From assembly GCA_937949615.1 (NCBI GenBank), contig CALEDQ010000031.1, positions 124,001 to 188,000 on the forward strand: a DNA stretch of 64,000 bases. Direction: 5' to 3'. The notes under the pieces were generated by a model that was not told the DNA's origin, made no database searches, and saw only the letters and a list, made by a program, of their open reading frames with translations. The DNA comes from an uncultured bacterium (GTDB taxonomy: Bacteria > Muiribacteriota > Ozemobacteria > Ozemobacterales > Ozemobacteraceae). This document shows positions 1-8,572 of the stretch, piece by piece (the stretch's first letter is position 1; every line of letters starts with the position of its first letter). The translations under genes were made by a program, and so were the position numbers.

Positions 1-1276
1 AGATGTCTTCGGTGGCTTCTTCTTCAATAACATCCATGACGTCATCGACGGTAACCACACCCAGAATCTGCTGTTGATCATTGACAACCGGAATCGCCAT
101 ATAATCGTATTTGTTGAGAATGGTTGCAACTTCTTCCTGCGGCGTTTCAGGCCTGACTGATACGATGTCGTTGTCCATGATCTCTGAAACCGGCATCGAG
201 GGATTGGCTGACAACAGGTCGCGTATCGAAACAACGCCTTTGAGGCGGTCGTTGTTGTCGAGAACATACATGTAATAGATGATTTCAATATCAGCCGCGA
301 CCAGCCGCATGTGGGAAAAAGCGTTCGCGACCGTGAAGTCTTCATAGATCGCTGCATATTCGGTGGTCATGATACCACCGGCGGTGTATTCGTCGTGTTC
401 GAGCAGCTTTCTTACGTCGCTGGCCTCGTCGAGATCCATGTGATCGAGAATCTCGCGGGCGCGGTCCTGGTCCATGTCCTGCAGAAGGTCGGCCGCTTCA
501 TCGGGGTCCATTTCTTCGATGATTTCAGAAGCGGTTTCGGTATCGAGCTGTTCGATAATCTGCAGCTGAGTTTCTGAGTCTGCTTCGGCGATTGTTTCGG
601 CGGCCACGTCTTCATCGAGGGTTTCGATGATCGAGATACGCTCAGAATCTTCGAGTTCTTCGAGAATTTCGGCGATGTCGGCCGGATGCAGGTTCTGAAA
701 GTTGTCAGAAGTGACCTCGGTTGTCAGAGCCGAAAAATGATCGTTAAAACCGATGATTTTGTCCCAGGCGATAGTGTCTGGCTGCAGAACATAGCCAAGC
801 CGGTTCAGCAGCGGGCCGACCCATTTTTCAAGGCCGAGTCGGCGCATAGCGCCTCTAAGGCTGATATCGATGCCGCTGACCCAGATTTCGCCGGTTTCAT
901 CGGTAACTACCTCGAGGTCATTGACCTGAACGGTGCGCACGTTGACCGTGTCAATAACCGATTTGTCCCAGAGTTCGCTGGCGACCGGCTGTTCAGGTTT
1001 TGCGACATAGGCCGGCAAATCGTGTGGCGAAGTCGACAGAACGAATTTTTCTGGCGAAAAACTGCTGAAGCAGCTTTTCGCAGCGATTTTTTCAGAAGCT
1101 GAATTGAAGTCGAAAACAATCGCCTGGTCAAAGCATGGCCAGTTGTTACGCAGCGAAAGGGTAAAATCGACTATTCTGCCAGACTGCCGGCCAGACTCAC
1201 TGTATACCGGGGCGCCTATCAGCCCGGCCAGAAAGTAGCCACTGGTCTGAGGGATTTTGGCAGTGTTCCCGTTCAT
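1..1276 (-). CDS. mgtE: Magnesium transporter MgtE, cytoplasmic part (3' end outside window)
   Basis: About 425 codons are present and the reading frame runs off the left edge. Residues about 10-130 look like a PRC-barrel-type domain. An acidic helical MgtE N domain follows (repeated EILEELEDSE and EEMDPDEAADLL-type helices, about 205-285). Two CBS domains come next, the second ending in VTVDDVMDVIEEEATEDI, which is typical of MgtE. The channel-forming membrane helices should lie beyond the edge. In this family the N and CBS domains sense cytoplasmic Mg2+ and gate the channel. The ATG at 1276 is the first ATG in this frame after a stop at about 1295-1297, and has only a weak AGGAT upstream. 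A much better ribosome site (AAGGAGG at 1307-1313) serves an out-of-frame ATG at 1298. A CBS/PRC regulatory protein without a channel is the alternative. Confidence 0.85.
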   Translation of the reverse strand, partial: MNGNTAKIPQTSGYFLAGLIGAPVYSESGRQSGRIVDFTLSLRNNWPCFDQAIVFDFNSASEKIAAKSCFSSFSPEKFVLSTSPHDLPAYVAKPEQPVASELWDKSVIDTVNVRTVQVNDLEVVTDETGEIWVSGIDISLRGAMRRLGLEKWVGPLLNRLGYVLQPDTIAWDKIIGFNDHFSALTTEVTSDNFQNLHPADIAEILEELEDSERISIIETLDEDVAAETIAEADSETQLQIIEQLDTETASEIIEEMDPDEAADLLQDMDQDRAREILDHMDLDEASDVRKLLEHDEYTAGGIMTTEYAAIYEDFTVANAFSHMRLVAADIEIIYYMYVLDNNDRLKGVVSIRDLLSANPSMPVSEIMDNDIVSVRPETPQEEVATILNKYDYMAIPVVNDQQQILGVVTVDDVMDVIEEEATEDI

Positions 1277-1298
1277 GATCGTCAGAATCCTGGTTCAT
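1197..1298 (-). other. Possible leader ORF overlapping the mgtE start
   Basis: A 33-codon reading frame starts at an ATG eight bases after a perfect AAGGAGG and ends inside mgtE in another frame. It is too short to judge by composition. It may be a translated leader coupled to mgtE, or the true mgtE start separated from the body by a frameshift or sequence error. Confidence 0.3.
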
Positions 1299-1403
1299 GA
1301 TTGGCGCCTCCTTTTTAATTTTTTAGGTGCCTGCATGATACTCTTGAACAGCCGGTTTTGCCACCTTTTTCTGCAAAAAAGCTGCAACCTTTGTTCATGC
1401 GGG

Positions 1404-1432
1404 TTGACCTGTTCGATATTACGGGCTAGACT
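1404..1432 (+). promoter_or_regulatory. Sigma-70-type promoter for the PLP lyase gene
   Basis: TTGACC (1404-1409), 17-base spacer, TAGACT (1427-1432). The predicted start of transcription is near 1439, and the ATG at 1467 is preceded by GGAGG at 1456-1460. Confidence 0.65.
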
Positions 1433-1466
1433 GATTTTAATACAGACAGAAATTTGGAGGTAAGGA

Positions 1467-2768
1467 ATGGCACAGCATTCATGGTTTGCCGGATGGGTTG
1501 AGCGCAAGGAAAAATACGCCCGGACGGGTGAAAAGTTCATGTCAGCGGACCGTTTTGCGTCGACAGGCGTGGGTATCGGTCTGCCAAACATTGTGCAGAA
1601 ATCGACTTTCAGTTTTCGCAATGTAAAAGATGGCGCCGACAGGTTTCTGGGTGTTTCGAAAAGCGGCGAAAAGCCGTTTGCCCGCATTTACACCCGCCTC
1701 GGCAATCCGACGACCGAATATCTCGAAAAAGCCCTGTTTATGCTCGACTGCCAGCATATTATCGATGCGGCTCTGGCTGCTGATGAACGCCGGCCGACGA
1801 TTGCTTCACTCGTCTGTTCGTCTGGCATGGCCGCGATTTCATGCACTACCATGGCACTGGTGCGCAGCGGCGACGAAATTGTCTGCGGCAGCGTCTACGG
1901 TTGCACCGACAGTTTTTTCCGCACTCTCGAAAAATTCAACATCAAAACCCATTTTGTCGATACCACGCGCACTGAAGAAGTAAAGAAGACTATCGAGCAG
2001 AACCCCAAAGTGGCGATGGTGTTTTTTGAGACCCCAGATAACCCGACTCTGCGTCTTTCTGATATCGAAGCAATCTCGAGAATCACGCAGGCGCACGGGA
2101 TTCCTCTGGTCATCGATAATACATTCGCGACTCCCTATCTGCAGCAGCCTTTCAGGCTGGGCGCCGATATAGTGATTCAGAGCCTCACGAAGTATGTCAA
2201 CGGGCATTCAACCAGTGTTGCCGGTGTAGTGATCGGGCCCTACGAATTCATGAGTGACCATCTGTTTCACATTTATAAAGATTTTGGCCCGACGCCGAGC
2301 CCCTTCGATTCCTGGCTCAACTCACAGGGCCTGCAGACCCTGCATCTGCGCATGGAAAGAGCTTGCGCCAGCGCTCTTGAACTGGCCAGACGTCTCGAAA
2401 AGCACCCGAGAGTGCAACAGGTTTTCTATCCTGGGCTGCCGTCGCATGAACATCACGAGCTGGCTAAAAAGCAGATGCGGCTGGCTGGCGGTATGATCGC
2501 CGTCGAATTGAAAGACGGTTTTGAGCCAGGTCGCCGTTTGATGGACTATTTCGCTTCTTACACCACTCCGGCTGAGCTGGCGGTCAGTCTTGGCAGTGCC
2601 ATAACCTATTTTCAGCACCCGGCGTCGATGACACATTCCGGCGTTCCCGAGGAAGATCGTCTGAAAAGAGGTATTACACCTGGTCTGGTAAGAATTTCTG
2701 TCGGTCTTGAAGGCGTTGATACGCTCTGGTCTGCAATTGAAGAAGGCCTGCAGCTTGCTTATTCCTGA
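1467..2768 (+). CDS. Trans-sulfuration family PLP enzyme, probably methionine gamma-lyase
   Basis: 433 residues, the usual family length plus about 30 N-terminal residues. It belongs to the Cys/Met-metabolism PLP enzymes (fold type I). The PLP lysine is K242 in SLTKYVNGHS, the pyridine-binding aspartate is D217 in VIDNTF, and the neighbouring-subunit Tyr/Arg lie in FARIYTRLGNP (71-81). Cys146 in VYGCT matches the active-site cysteine of methionine gamma-lyases, which cleave methionine to methanethiol, ammonia and 2-oxobutanoate. Cystathionine gamma-synthase or O-acetylhomoserine sulfhydrylase are the alternatives. The gene is alone, with its own promoter, and converges on pruA. The start is fixed by GGAGG upstream. 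Confidence 0.85.
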   Translation: MAQHSWFAGWVERKEKYARTGEKFMSADRFASTGVGIGLPNIVQKSTFSFRNVKDGADRFLGVSKSGEKPFARIYTRLGNPTTEYLEKALFMLDCQHIIDAALAADERRPTIASLVCSSGMAAISCTTMALVRSGDEIVCGSVYGCTDSFFRTLEKFNIKTHFVDTTRTEEVKKTIEQNPKVAMVFFETPDNPTLRLSDIEAISRITQAHGIPLVIDNTFATPYLQQPFRLGADIVIQSLTKYVNGHSTSVAGVVIGPYEFMSDHLFHIYKDFGPTPSPFDSWLNSQGLQTLHLRMERACASALELARRLEKHPRVQQVFYPGLPSHEHHELAKKQMRLAGGMIAVELKDGFEPGRRLMDYFASYTTPAELAVSLGSAITYFQHPASMTHSGVPEEDRLKRGITPGLVRISVGLEGVDTLWSAIEEGLQLAYS

Positions 2769-2795
2769 AGATGCCATGCTGAATTTGCAATAAAA

Positions 2796-2825
2796 AACAG
2801 GGGCCCGGAAAACCGGGCCCCTGTT
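2796..2825. terminator. Bidirectional intrinsic terminator
   Basis: A perfect 13-bp GC-rich stem (2796-2808 with 2813-2825) closed by an AAAA loop lies between convergent genes. Read on the minus strand it is followed by a run of T, so it mainly ends pruA transcription. The plus-strand T run is short. Confidence 0.85.
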
Positions 2826-2837
2826 GCATTCTGGCAA

Positions 2838-4463
2838 TTAATCCATGTATGGATACGGATAGTTGGTCGGGGCAACGTAAGTTTCTTTGATAGCACGCGG
2901 TGAGGTCCAGCGCAGCAGGTTCAGCATGGCACCGGCTTTATCGTTGGTGCCTGAACCACGGCCGCCGCCGAAGGGCTGCATGCCGACCACGGCGCCGGTA
3001 CACTTGTCGTTGATGTAGAAGTTGCCGGCAGCATAGCGCAGCATGTCGGCTGCTTTGAGAATCGCCATGCGGTCGCGGGCGAAGATCGCGCCGGTGAGAG
3101 CATAGGGTGAAGTGCCGTCGCAGAGCTTGAGAGCTTCTTCGAATTTAGCGTCTTCATAGACGTAAACGGTGACGACCGGGCCAAAGATTTCTTCGCGCAT
3201 GGTGACGAAATTCGGGTCGGTGGTTTCGATGACGGTCGGTTCGATGAAGTAGCCTTTTTCTTTGCTGCCTTTGCCGCCGGCGACAATTTTTGCCGATTTG
3301 TCAGCTTTGGCTTTTTCGATGTAGGCCATGATCGAGTCGAAAGATTTTTCGTCGATTACAGCGTTGACGAAATTGTTGTAATCGCGGACATCGCCCATTT
3401 TGATTTCGCCGAGCATATTGAGAATCTTGTTTTTGATAGCCGGCCATTTTGAAGCGGGGGCATAAACACGTGAACAGGCTGAACATTTCTGGCCCTGATA
3501 TTCAAAAGAACCTCTTACAATACCGGTCGCAGCTGTATCTATATCAGCTGATTCATGCACAACGATAAAGTCTTTGCCACCGGTTTCGCCGACGATTTTC
3601 GGGTATGAGCGGTAGTTGGCGAGATTTTTCGCAACTTCGAGCCAGAGTGAATTGAAGGTTGAGCTCGAGCCGGTGAAGTGAATGCCGGCCAGGCGGGGGT
3701 CAGCAAACACGACATTGCCGATGAGCGAGCCCTGACCGGGCAGGAAGTTGATGACGCCATCAGGCAGACCGGCTTCTTTGTAGATCTGCATCAGATAGTA
3801 GTTTGAAAGAATGGCGGTAGTGGCGGGCTTCCAGACGACGGCATTGCCCATGATCACGGGCGACATGCTGAGATTTGAGGCAATGGCGGTGAAATTGAAC
3901 GGTGAAACCGCGAAAACGAAGCCTTCGAGAGCGCGATATTCGAGGCGGTTCATCTGGGTTGCGTCAGAGACCGGCTGTTCGGCATAAATCTGTGACATGA
4001 AACTGGCATTGAAACGCAGAAAGTCGATGGTTTCGCAGGCTGAGTCGATTTCGGCCTGAAAGATGTTCTTGCCCTGACCGAGCATGGTGGCGGCGTTCAC
4101 GACCGCGCGATATTTGTCGGCGATCAGGCGGGCAATTTTGAGTGCCACGGCGGCGCGATCCTGCCAGGGAACGTTGCACCAGGTCTGCTGGGCTTTGCAG
4201 GCGGCATCGATGGCCATTTTAACTTCTTTTTCGCCGGCCATGTGATAGCGGGCGAGAACGTGCTTATGGTCGCATGGCATTCTGAATTCGCCGATTTTAC
4301 CGGTTTTGACTTCTTTGCCGTCGATGATGAGCGGAATTTCGATAACGGTTTCAGACTGACGCTGCAGTTCGGCAGCAAGAGCCTTTTCTTCTTTTGAGCC
4401 TTTCAGATAGCCAAGAATCGGCTCATTGGCAGGGATATCGATTTTGTAAACTGCGTTGTTCAT
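2838..4463 (-). CDS. pruA: 1-pyrroline-5-carboxylate (L-glutamate gamma-semialdehyde) dehydrogenase
   Basis: 541 residues, the length of the stand-alone (ALDH4-type) enzyme. It oxidises glutamate semialdehyde to glutamate with NAD+, the second step of proline degradation. The aldehyde dehydrogenase catalytic cysteine is C327 in YQGQKCSAC and the general base is E293 in GETGGKD. SPFNFTAIASN, the LPGQGS segment and EEIFGPVVTVYVY are family landmarks. No proline dehydrogenase gene is adjacent. The ATG at 4463 has GGAGAG upstream. It lies 65 bases downstream of a secreted-protein gene on the same strand and may be co-transcribed with it or use a weak promoter at 4498-4527. Confidence 0.93.
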   Translation of the reverse strand: MNNAVYKIDIPANEPILGYLKGSKEEKALAAELQRQSETVIEIPLIIDGKEVKTGKIGEFRMPCDHKHVLARYHMAGEKEVKMAIDAACKAQQTWCNVPWQDRAAVALKIARLIADKYRAVVNAATMLGQGKNIFQAEIDSACETIDFLRFNASFMSQIYAEQPVSDATQMNRLEYRALEGFVFAVSPFNFTAIASNLSMSPVIMGNAVVWKPATTAILSNYYLMQIYKEAGLPDGVINFLPGQGSLIGNVVFADPRLAGIHFTGSSSTFNSLWLEVAKNLANYRSYPKIVGETGGKDFIVVHESADIDTAATGIVRGSFEYQGQKCSACSRVYAPASKWPAIKNKILNMLGEIKMGDVRDYNNFVNAVIDEKSFDSIMAYIEKAKADKSAKIVAGGKGSKEKGYFIEPTVIETTDPNFVTMREEIFGPVVTVYVYEDAKFEEALKLCDGTSPYALTGAIFARDRMAILKAADMLRYAAGNFYINDKCTGAVVGMQPFGGGRGSGTNDKAGAMLNLLRWTSPRAIKETYVAPTNYPYPYMD

Positions 4464-4497
4464 TCAATCTCTCCATTCAGTTAAATTTTCATCAGAC

Positions 4498-4527
4498 AAG
4501 CTACCGCATCAGTCGCGGCGACGTCAA
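4498..4527 (-). promoter_or_regulatory. Weak candidate promoter for pruA
   Basis: On the minus strand TTGACG (4522-4527) and TAGCTT (4498-4503) are 18 bases apart. The -35 is good and the -10 poor. Confidence 0.3.
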
Positions 4528-4528
4528 A

Positions 4529-5884
4529 TTACTTGAATTGCCCGGTCATTACCGCGTTTTGCAGCATGTCGAGAGTGTTCTTCTCGCCCGGGAAATAGAT
4601 ACGGCGGGCCCGCTTTTGACCAATTTCGTGATACGGCTTGCCGTCAGGGCACACCAGTATCGAAATGTCGGCATCACGGCCTTTGAAAATGCCGTTGAAC
4701 TTTGTGGCAAAAGCAGCAAAATCTTTGGGGCGCGGGTCAGGGGGAAATACTCTGAAAAGCTCGCGCGGGCCATTCAGAGGGGTAGATCTGGCGAAGGTTA
4801 TTTCGCAGAGGACCGGTGCTTTCATGGCTTCCCACTTGCCCGAAACCAGCTTCACTTCAAGAGGAATGGTTCCGGTGGCGTATTCGGGTTTTTCAACAAA
4901 TTCGGGGCAGATCTGGCTGTGTTTCTGCAGCCACTCTTCCCAGCTGAGTTTGAGATTGTTGAAGTAAATGTCACGCAGCAGGTAACGGCCGTTGTCGACA
5001 ACTTCAAGACCCATGCCGTTTCGCTGCAGCACGAATTCACAGGGCTGGCCGTTGAGCTCTTTGATCATGTCTGCGTTCAGCCAACCGGCAATCGCCGGCA
5101 CCCTGATCATCAGTTCAGGTTTCTGCCCTTCGACGTTGGCGCCACTTATGGTGCCGTCTTCTCGGATCAGGCCCATGCGCCCGGCCGCCCAGCGCAAAGG
5201 GTCGATCTGAACAATCTCGGTTTCGTATGGGCGACCCTTGAGAGCATTGACGCGGCGGGCGATTTCTTCCTGCTGGGCTCTGATTCTTGGCGGAATGACG
5301 CCGGCCGGCAGCACGTCAAAAATTGTCGTGACACGCATCGTTGATTTGTTTGGCGCCGCCGCAGGTTTTTCGCCGGATTTCCCGCCATTTTTTTTATCGG
5401 CTTCCTGCTGGGCGGTCATGGCGGTGTTTATATGGCGACTGTAAAGTACATCGCGCATGAATTCCTTATCTTCGAATGCGGGGGTGCTGCTCACCTTGAA
5501 GTCATAGCCGAGCTTGCGCAGAAAGCCGGTGTAGGTGACTTTCATATCTTTGAGAAAGACGTCAGAGGCGTAATACATGCCGCCCTGTTTTTTGGGCGAC
5601 CCAAGCCCGTCGTGGTAAAGATGGAAAATTGCTTCCTGGCTGGGAATGCCCTTTTTGATCTGTTCTTTGAGAAGATTCTGGTCAACTTCGTCCTTGAACA
5701 TGATACGGGGCAGGCAGACCTGCTCGTTCTGGTCATTGATGCGGGCCTGAATTACCTGAAACGAGCTTATCGACTGCCAGGTGCCATTCTGAGTGATGGT
5801 TGGCCCGAACGCCTGCAGGCCGGCAGCAAGCAGTGTCAGCAGCACAAGCAGTGCAGCTGTTTTTCCAGATGATCTCAAAAGCAT
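4529..5884 (-). CDS. Secreted protein of unknown family
   Basis: 451 residues with a clear signal peptide (hydrophobic residues about 9-24, cleavage near AGLQA). No enzyme motif or repeat is recognised. A Lys/Gly/Pro/Ala-rich linker near residues 165-180 separates an N-terminal region from a C-terminal region that is largely beta-type in composition. Few cysteines are present, which fits a periplasmic or outer-surface protein. A GGAGG site sits eight bases before the ATG. The gene is divergent from the HAMP protein at 6107 and upstream of pruA. Function is not known. Confidence 0.8.
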   Translation of the reverse strand: MLLRSSGKTAALLVLLTLLAAGLQAFGPTITQNGTWQSISSFQVIQARINDQNEQVCLPRIMFKDEVDQNLLKEQIKKGIPSQEAIFHLYHDGLGSPKKQGGMYYASDVFLKDMKVTYTGFLRKLGYDFKVSSTPAFEDKEFMRDVLYSRHINTAMTAQQEADKKNGGKSGEKPAAAPNKSTMRVTTIFDVLPAGVIPPRIRAQQEEIARRVNALKGRPYETEIVQIDPLRWAAGRMGLIREDGTISGANVEGQKPELMIRVPAIAGWLNADMIKELNGQPCEFVLQRNGMGLEVVDNGRYLLRDIYFNNLKLSWEEWLQKHSQICPEFVEKPEYATGTIPLEVKLVSGKWEAMKAPVLCEITFARSTPLNGPRELFRVFPPDPRPKDFAAFATKFNGIFKGRDADISILVCPDGKPYHEIGQKRARRIYFPGEKNTLDMLQNAVMTGQFK

Positions 5885-6037
5885 TTGTTGTGCCTCCGAA
5901 ATAGATTTGCGTGGTCAGACAGTTTATTGAAACCGGACGGCCTGCATTATTTTACCACCATGAGCAGTGAATCGCACCATTCTGCATGATTTTGTAACGC
6001 CGGAGGTTAATTCTTGCGCCTGCTGCCAGAATTCGCG

Positions 6038-6066
6038 TTGACAAAAAAAGAGGGGTTGAGTAAGAT
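6038..6066 (+). promoter_or_regulatory. Strong sigma-70-type promoter for the HAMP protein gene
   Basis: TTGACA (6038-6043), 17-base spacer, TAAGAT (6061-6066). It lies downstream of an alternative TTG at 6014, so the working start must be the TTG at 6107. Confidence 0.75.
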
Positions 6067-6106
6067 GATTAGCGGTTATCTATTCGCCTCTACAGGAGGG
6101 TTTAAT

Positions 6107-6730
6107 TTGAGTCAGCGTAAGAATTATTTTATTTCGAAAGACATGCAGAGCCGATTTGCCGGCACGATTTTGCTGCTTGCCTTTCTGGTGGCCGTTATTA
6201 CCGCCTGCAATATCTATGTGCTGGGCTCTTACTTCGTGTCGACCAGCACTACCCTCGTAGAGGCCCGCAGTCTGACTTCGACTCTGCAGCATTTTGTCAC
6301 CGAATTCTGGCCCAGACTGATGGTGCTGGTTTTCGTCAATGTCATTATCGTGTTTATTGTCAGCGTCATGTATTCACATCAGACCGCCGGCCCGGCTTAT
6401 AAGCTCGAAAAGAGCATTCAGCGCATTACCGAGGGCGATCTGACTTTTGAAGTCAGTCTGCGTCGCAGCGACAATCTCAAAGAGCTTGCTACCGCTCTGA
6501 ACGACCTGCTCAAAAAGTTCAGAACTACACTTGCGAAGGCAAAGTCTCTTTCTGATGATATTTCGACCCGACTGGGTTCGTTGAAAGAAGATGAAAAGTT
6601 CAGTCAGCTGGCTGCCAAATCAGAAGAACTGCGCGAACTGATCAAACAGTTCAAGATCGAGGGCGCCCAGGAACATTCTGAAGGCAACGTGGTGATTGAG
6701 CTCGACGAAGAAGATACGGAAAAGGCCTGA
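6107..6730 (+). CDS. HAMP-domain inner-membrane protein without an output domain
   Basis: 207 residues from a TTG start preceded by AGGAGGG at 6094-6100. An in-frame TTG at 6014 also has a GGAGG but lies upstream of the promoter. The N-terminus (RKNYFISKDMQSRF) resembles that of many chemoreceptors. Two membrane helices (about 14-37 and 68-90) flank a short periplasmic loop. A HAMP linker follows (about 90-145) and then only about 60 residues of acidic helix. There is no methyl-accepting, kinase or cyclase domain. It could be a receptor-like accessory subunit or a truncated chemoreceptor. A terminator follows directly. Confidence 0.8.
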   Translation: MSQRKNYFISKDMQSRFAGTILLLAFLVAVITACNIYVLGSYFVSTSTTLVEARSLTSTLQHFVTEFWPRLMVLVFVNVIIVFIVSVMYSHQTAGPAYKLEKSIQRITEGDLTFEVSLRRSDNLKELATALNDLLKKFRTTLAKAKSLSDDISTRLGSLKEDEKFSQLAAKSEELRELIKQFKIEGAQEHSEGNVVIELDEEDTEKA

Positions 6731-6751
6731 AAAATAGGGGCCAGGCAAACA

Positions 6752-6782
6752 AAAAGGCTGCCGGTTGATCCGGCAGCCTTTT
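6752..6782. terminator. Bidirectional intrinsic terminator
   Basis: A 13-bp stem (6752-6764 with 6770-6782) with a five-base loop lies between convergent genes. It is flanked by A-rich sequence on the left and T-rich on the right, so it can end transcription from both sides. Confidence 0.85.
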
Positions 6783-6847
6783 CATTTATGGCTGTTTTGC
6801 TTTGAGCGTTCGAAGGGCTTTAAAGCCTCTCGTGTGCTCTGAATGAA

Positions 6848-7687
6848 TCAGGTCTGCATTAGAGCTTCTTTGATTCGGCTAAGGCGACCACGCAGGCGCA
6901 GAATCGCTTTGGTGTGCAGTTGTGAAACGCGTGAATCAGAGACGCCAAGGATCTTGCCGATTTCTTTCGATGTCAATTCTTCATAGTAATAAAGGGTGAT
7001 GACCATACGTTCGCGGTCAGAAAGCTTGGAGATAGCATCGGCGAGAATCTTTTTCGCTTCGGCTTCTTCAATTTTGCTTTGCGGGTTGTCGCTTTTTTCG
7101 TCTTCGACGAAGTCGAATCGCGATGAGCCTTCGTCATCGTCATAGAAAATTTCGTCGAGGGAGAGCAGCAGAGATTTTTTGGTTTCATCAAAAAGCTTGT
7201 GCAGCTCTGAAATATCGATATTGAGATATTCGGCGATTTCTTCATCTTTGGCATCACGGCCAAGTTTGCCTTCGAGTTTGGCATAGGCCTTTTCGAGTTT
7301 GCGGGCTTTCTGGCGAATCGATCTGGGTGTCCAGTCGAGAATGCGCAGTTCATCGAAAATCGCGCCGCGAATACGGGTTTTTGCGTAGGTTTTGAATTTG
7401 ACGTTGCGCTCAGAATCGTATTTGTCGATCGCGTCGATCAGACCAAGAATGCCGTAGCTGACCAGATCGTCAAATTCGACGTTGCTTGGCAGGTTGACGG
7501 CAATGCGGCCGGCAACATATTTGACAAAAGAGGCGTATTTCATGATCAGGGCATCTTTGATGCGCTGATCGTGAGTGGTGCGGTATTGTTCCCAGAGTTT
7601 CTGATCTTCCTCGTCCTGAAGGCGGGCCTTCAGCTTGGGATCAGTAATTTCCTGAGTTTCTTTTCCTACCAGAAGTTCTTTATTCAC
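6848..7687 (-). CDS. fliA: RNA polymerase sigma factor, FliA/WhiG (sigma-28) family
   Basis: 279 residues. Region 2 is seen in the YASFVKYVAGRI...FDDLVSYGILGLIDAIDKYD segment (about 50-92). Region 3 follows with WTPRSIRQKARKLEKA. The region 4 helix-turn-helix is at ELTSKEIGKILGVSDSRVSQ (about 240-260). An acidic insert (about 175-205) sits between regions 3 and 4. In this family the sigma factor directs late flagellar and chemotaxis genes. It is the last gene of a cheC-cheD-membrane protein-fliA operon, an order also seen in flagellar clusters of spirochaetes and Firmicutes. No structural flagellar genes are in the window. Confidence 0.92.
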   Translation of the reverse strand: MNKELLVGKETQEITDPKLKARLQDEEDQKLWEQYRTTHDQRIKDALIMKYASFVKYVAGRIAVNLPSNVEFDDLVSYGILGLIDAIDKYDSERNVKFKTYAKTRIRGAIFDELRILDWTPRSIRQKARKLEKAYAKLEGKLGRDAKDEEIAEYLNIDISELHKLFDETKKSLLLSLDEIFYDDDEGSSRFDFVEDEKSDNPQSKIEEAEAKKILADAISKLSDRERMVITLYYYEELTSKEIGKILGVSDSRVSQLHTKAILRLRGRLSRIKEALMQT

Positions 7688-7711
7688 ATCATCCCTCCGT
7701 GACTGGCCGCC

Positions 7712-8083
7712 TTATGAGACCGCAGCCGAACTGTTGCCATTACTGGCATTGCCCGGCCATGACTCATCGGTAGGGGTGCCAAAGGTATTTTTCAAGCTTT
7801 TGTCTTCATCGAGAAGGTCGCCCAGTTCTTTCTGCAACTGCGCGTCTTCAAGTAAAAGTTCATTTTTCAGTTTTTCCGTTTCCTTTTCGGTGGTAATTGG
7901 CATCAGCACGACTTCGAGGAAGCTGCCAAACAGGGTTCCGAGAATGCCGAACATGAAGAAAACTAGAATGCCGCGATAGATGATGGTGCCGGTAGCGACT
8001 TTCCCCATGATGGCAAGTATCATGACAATACCGGTTACGGTCACAGCCATGAATAAGCCCATCAACATTGAAAGTCGTGACAT
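7712..8083 (-). CDS. Small membrane protein in the cheC-cheD-fliA operon
   Basis: 123 residues. Two predicted membrane helices (about 4-27 and 34-60) are followed by an acidic, probably helical cytoplasmic tail (KETEKLKNELLLEDAQLQKEL) and a Ser/Asn-rich end. The ATG overlaps the cheD stop by one base (TGATG), so translation is coupled. No family is recognised. It takes the place between cheD and fliA and may serve flagellar assembly or motor control, which is inferred from position only. Confidence 0.75.
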   Translation of the reverse strand: MSRLSMLMGLFMAVTVTGIVMILAIMGKVATGTIIYRGILVFFMFGILGTLFGSFLEVVLMPITTEKETEKLKNELLLEDAQLQKELGDLLDEDKSLKNTFGTPTDESWPGNASNGNSSAAVS

Positions 8084-8568
8084 CAGATCTCCCGGAGTTC
8101 TTCGCCCAGAATCGAAAGCCTGATAATGCCGCTTTCGAGATCAAACTCGATCGATCGCCCGCGTCGACCACCGGTATCTTCGGCGATCAGGGGCAGACTG
8201 AGTTTTTTCAGGGCTTTTTTTACGGCCTCGGTGTTATCGCGGCCGATATTGTTTTCGAAATCTTCGGTTGGCGGAAACATTTCTGACCCACCAACGATTT
8301 TGGCCACCAGAGAGCTTTTATAGGCTCCGGAGCTGGTAAGTGCTTCGTAAAGGGCAGGAACAGCGGTGTCGGCAAATTTGACCGGATTTATTACCTTTGG
8401 ATCGATGCCGGTCGAATCTGGTAACATGACATGGGCGAGACCGCCTGCTTTGGACTTGGGGTCATAGAGAGAGACGATCACACACGACCCGATACCGTAA
8501 ACTACCAGCTGCTCGGGGCATCTGGCAATTTTGAGTTCGGCCATTCCTACGGGGATAACTGCGGACAT
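8083..8568 (-). CDS. cheD: Chemoreceptor glutamine deamidase CheD
   Basis: 161 residues from the ATG at 8568, four bases after the cheC stop. A longer reading frame upstream lies inside cheC and is not needed. The catalytic cysteine is C29 in GIGSCV and the catalytic histidine is H46 in AHVMLP, matching the known CheD Cys/His/Thr triad spacing. CheD deamidates glutamines of chemoreceptors and binds CheC, raising CheC phosphatase activity toward CheY-P. The adjacent cheC gene supports this. Confidence 0.93.
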   Translation of the reverse strand: MSAVIPVGMAELKIARCPEQLVVYGIGSCVIVSLYDPKSKAGGLAHVMLPDSTGIDPKVINPVKFADTAVPALYEALTSSGAYKSSLVAKIVGGSEMFPPTEDFENNIGRDNTEAVKKALKKLSLPLIAEDTGGRRGRSIEFDLESGIIRLSILGEELREI

Positions 8569-8572
8569 GCTT

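Noticed and set aside
6014..6106. Upstream TTG start for the HAMP protein with GGAGG
   Set aside because: The strong promoter at 6038-6066 lies inside this stretch, and the sequence from the TTG at 6107 matches chemoreceptor N-termini.
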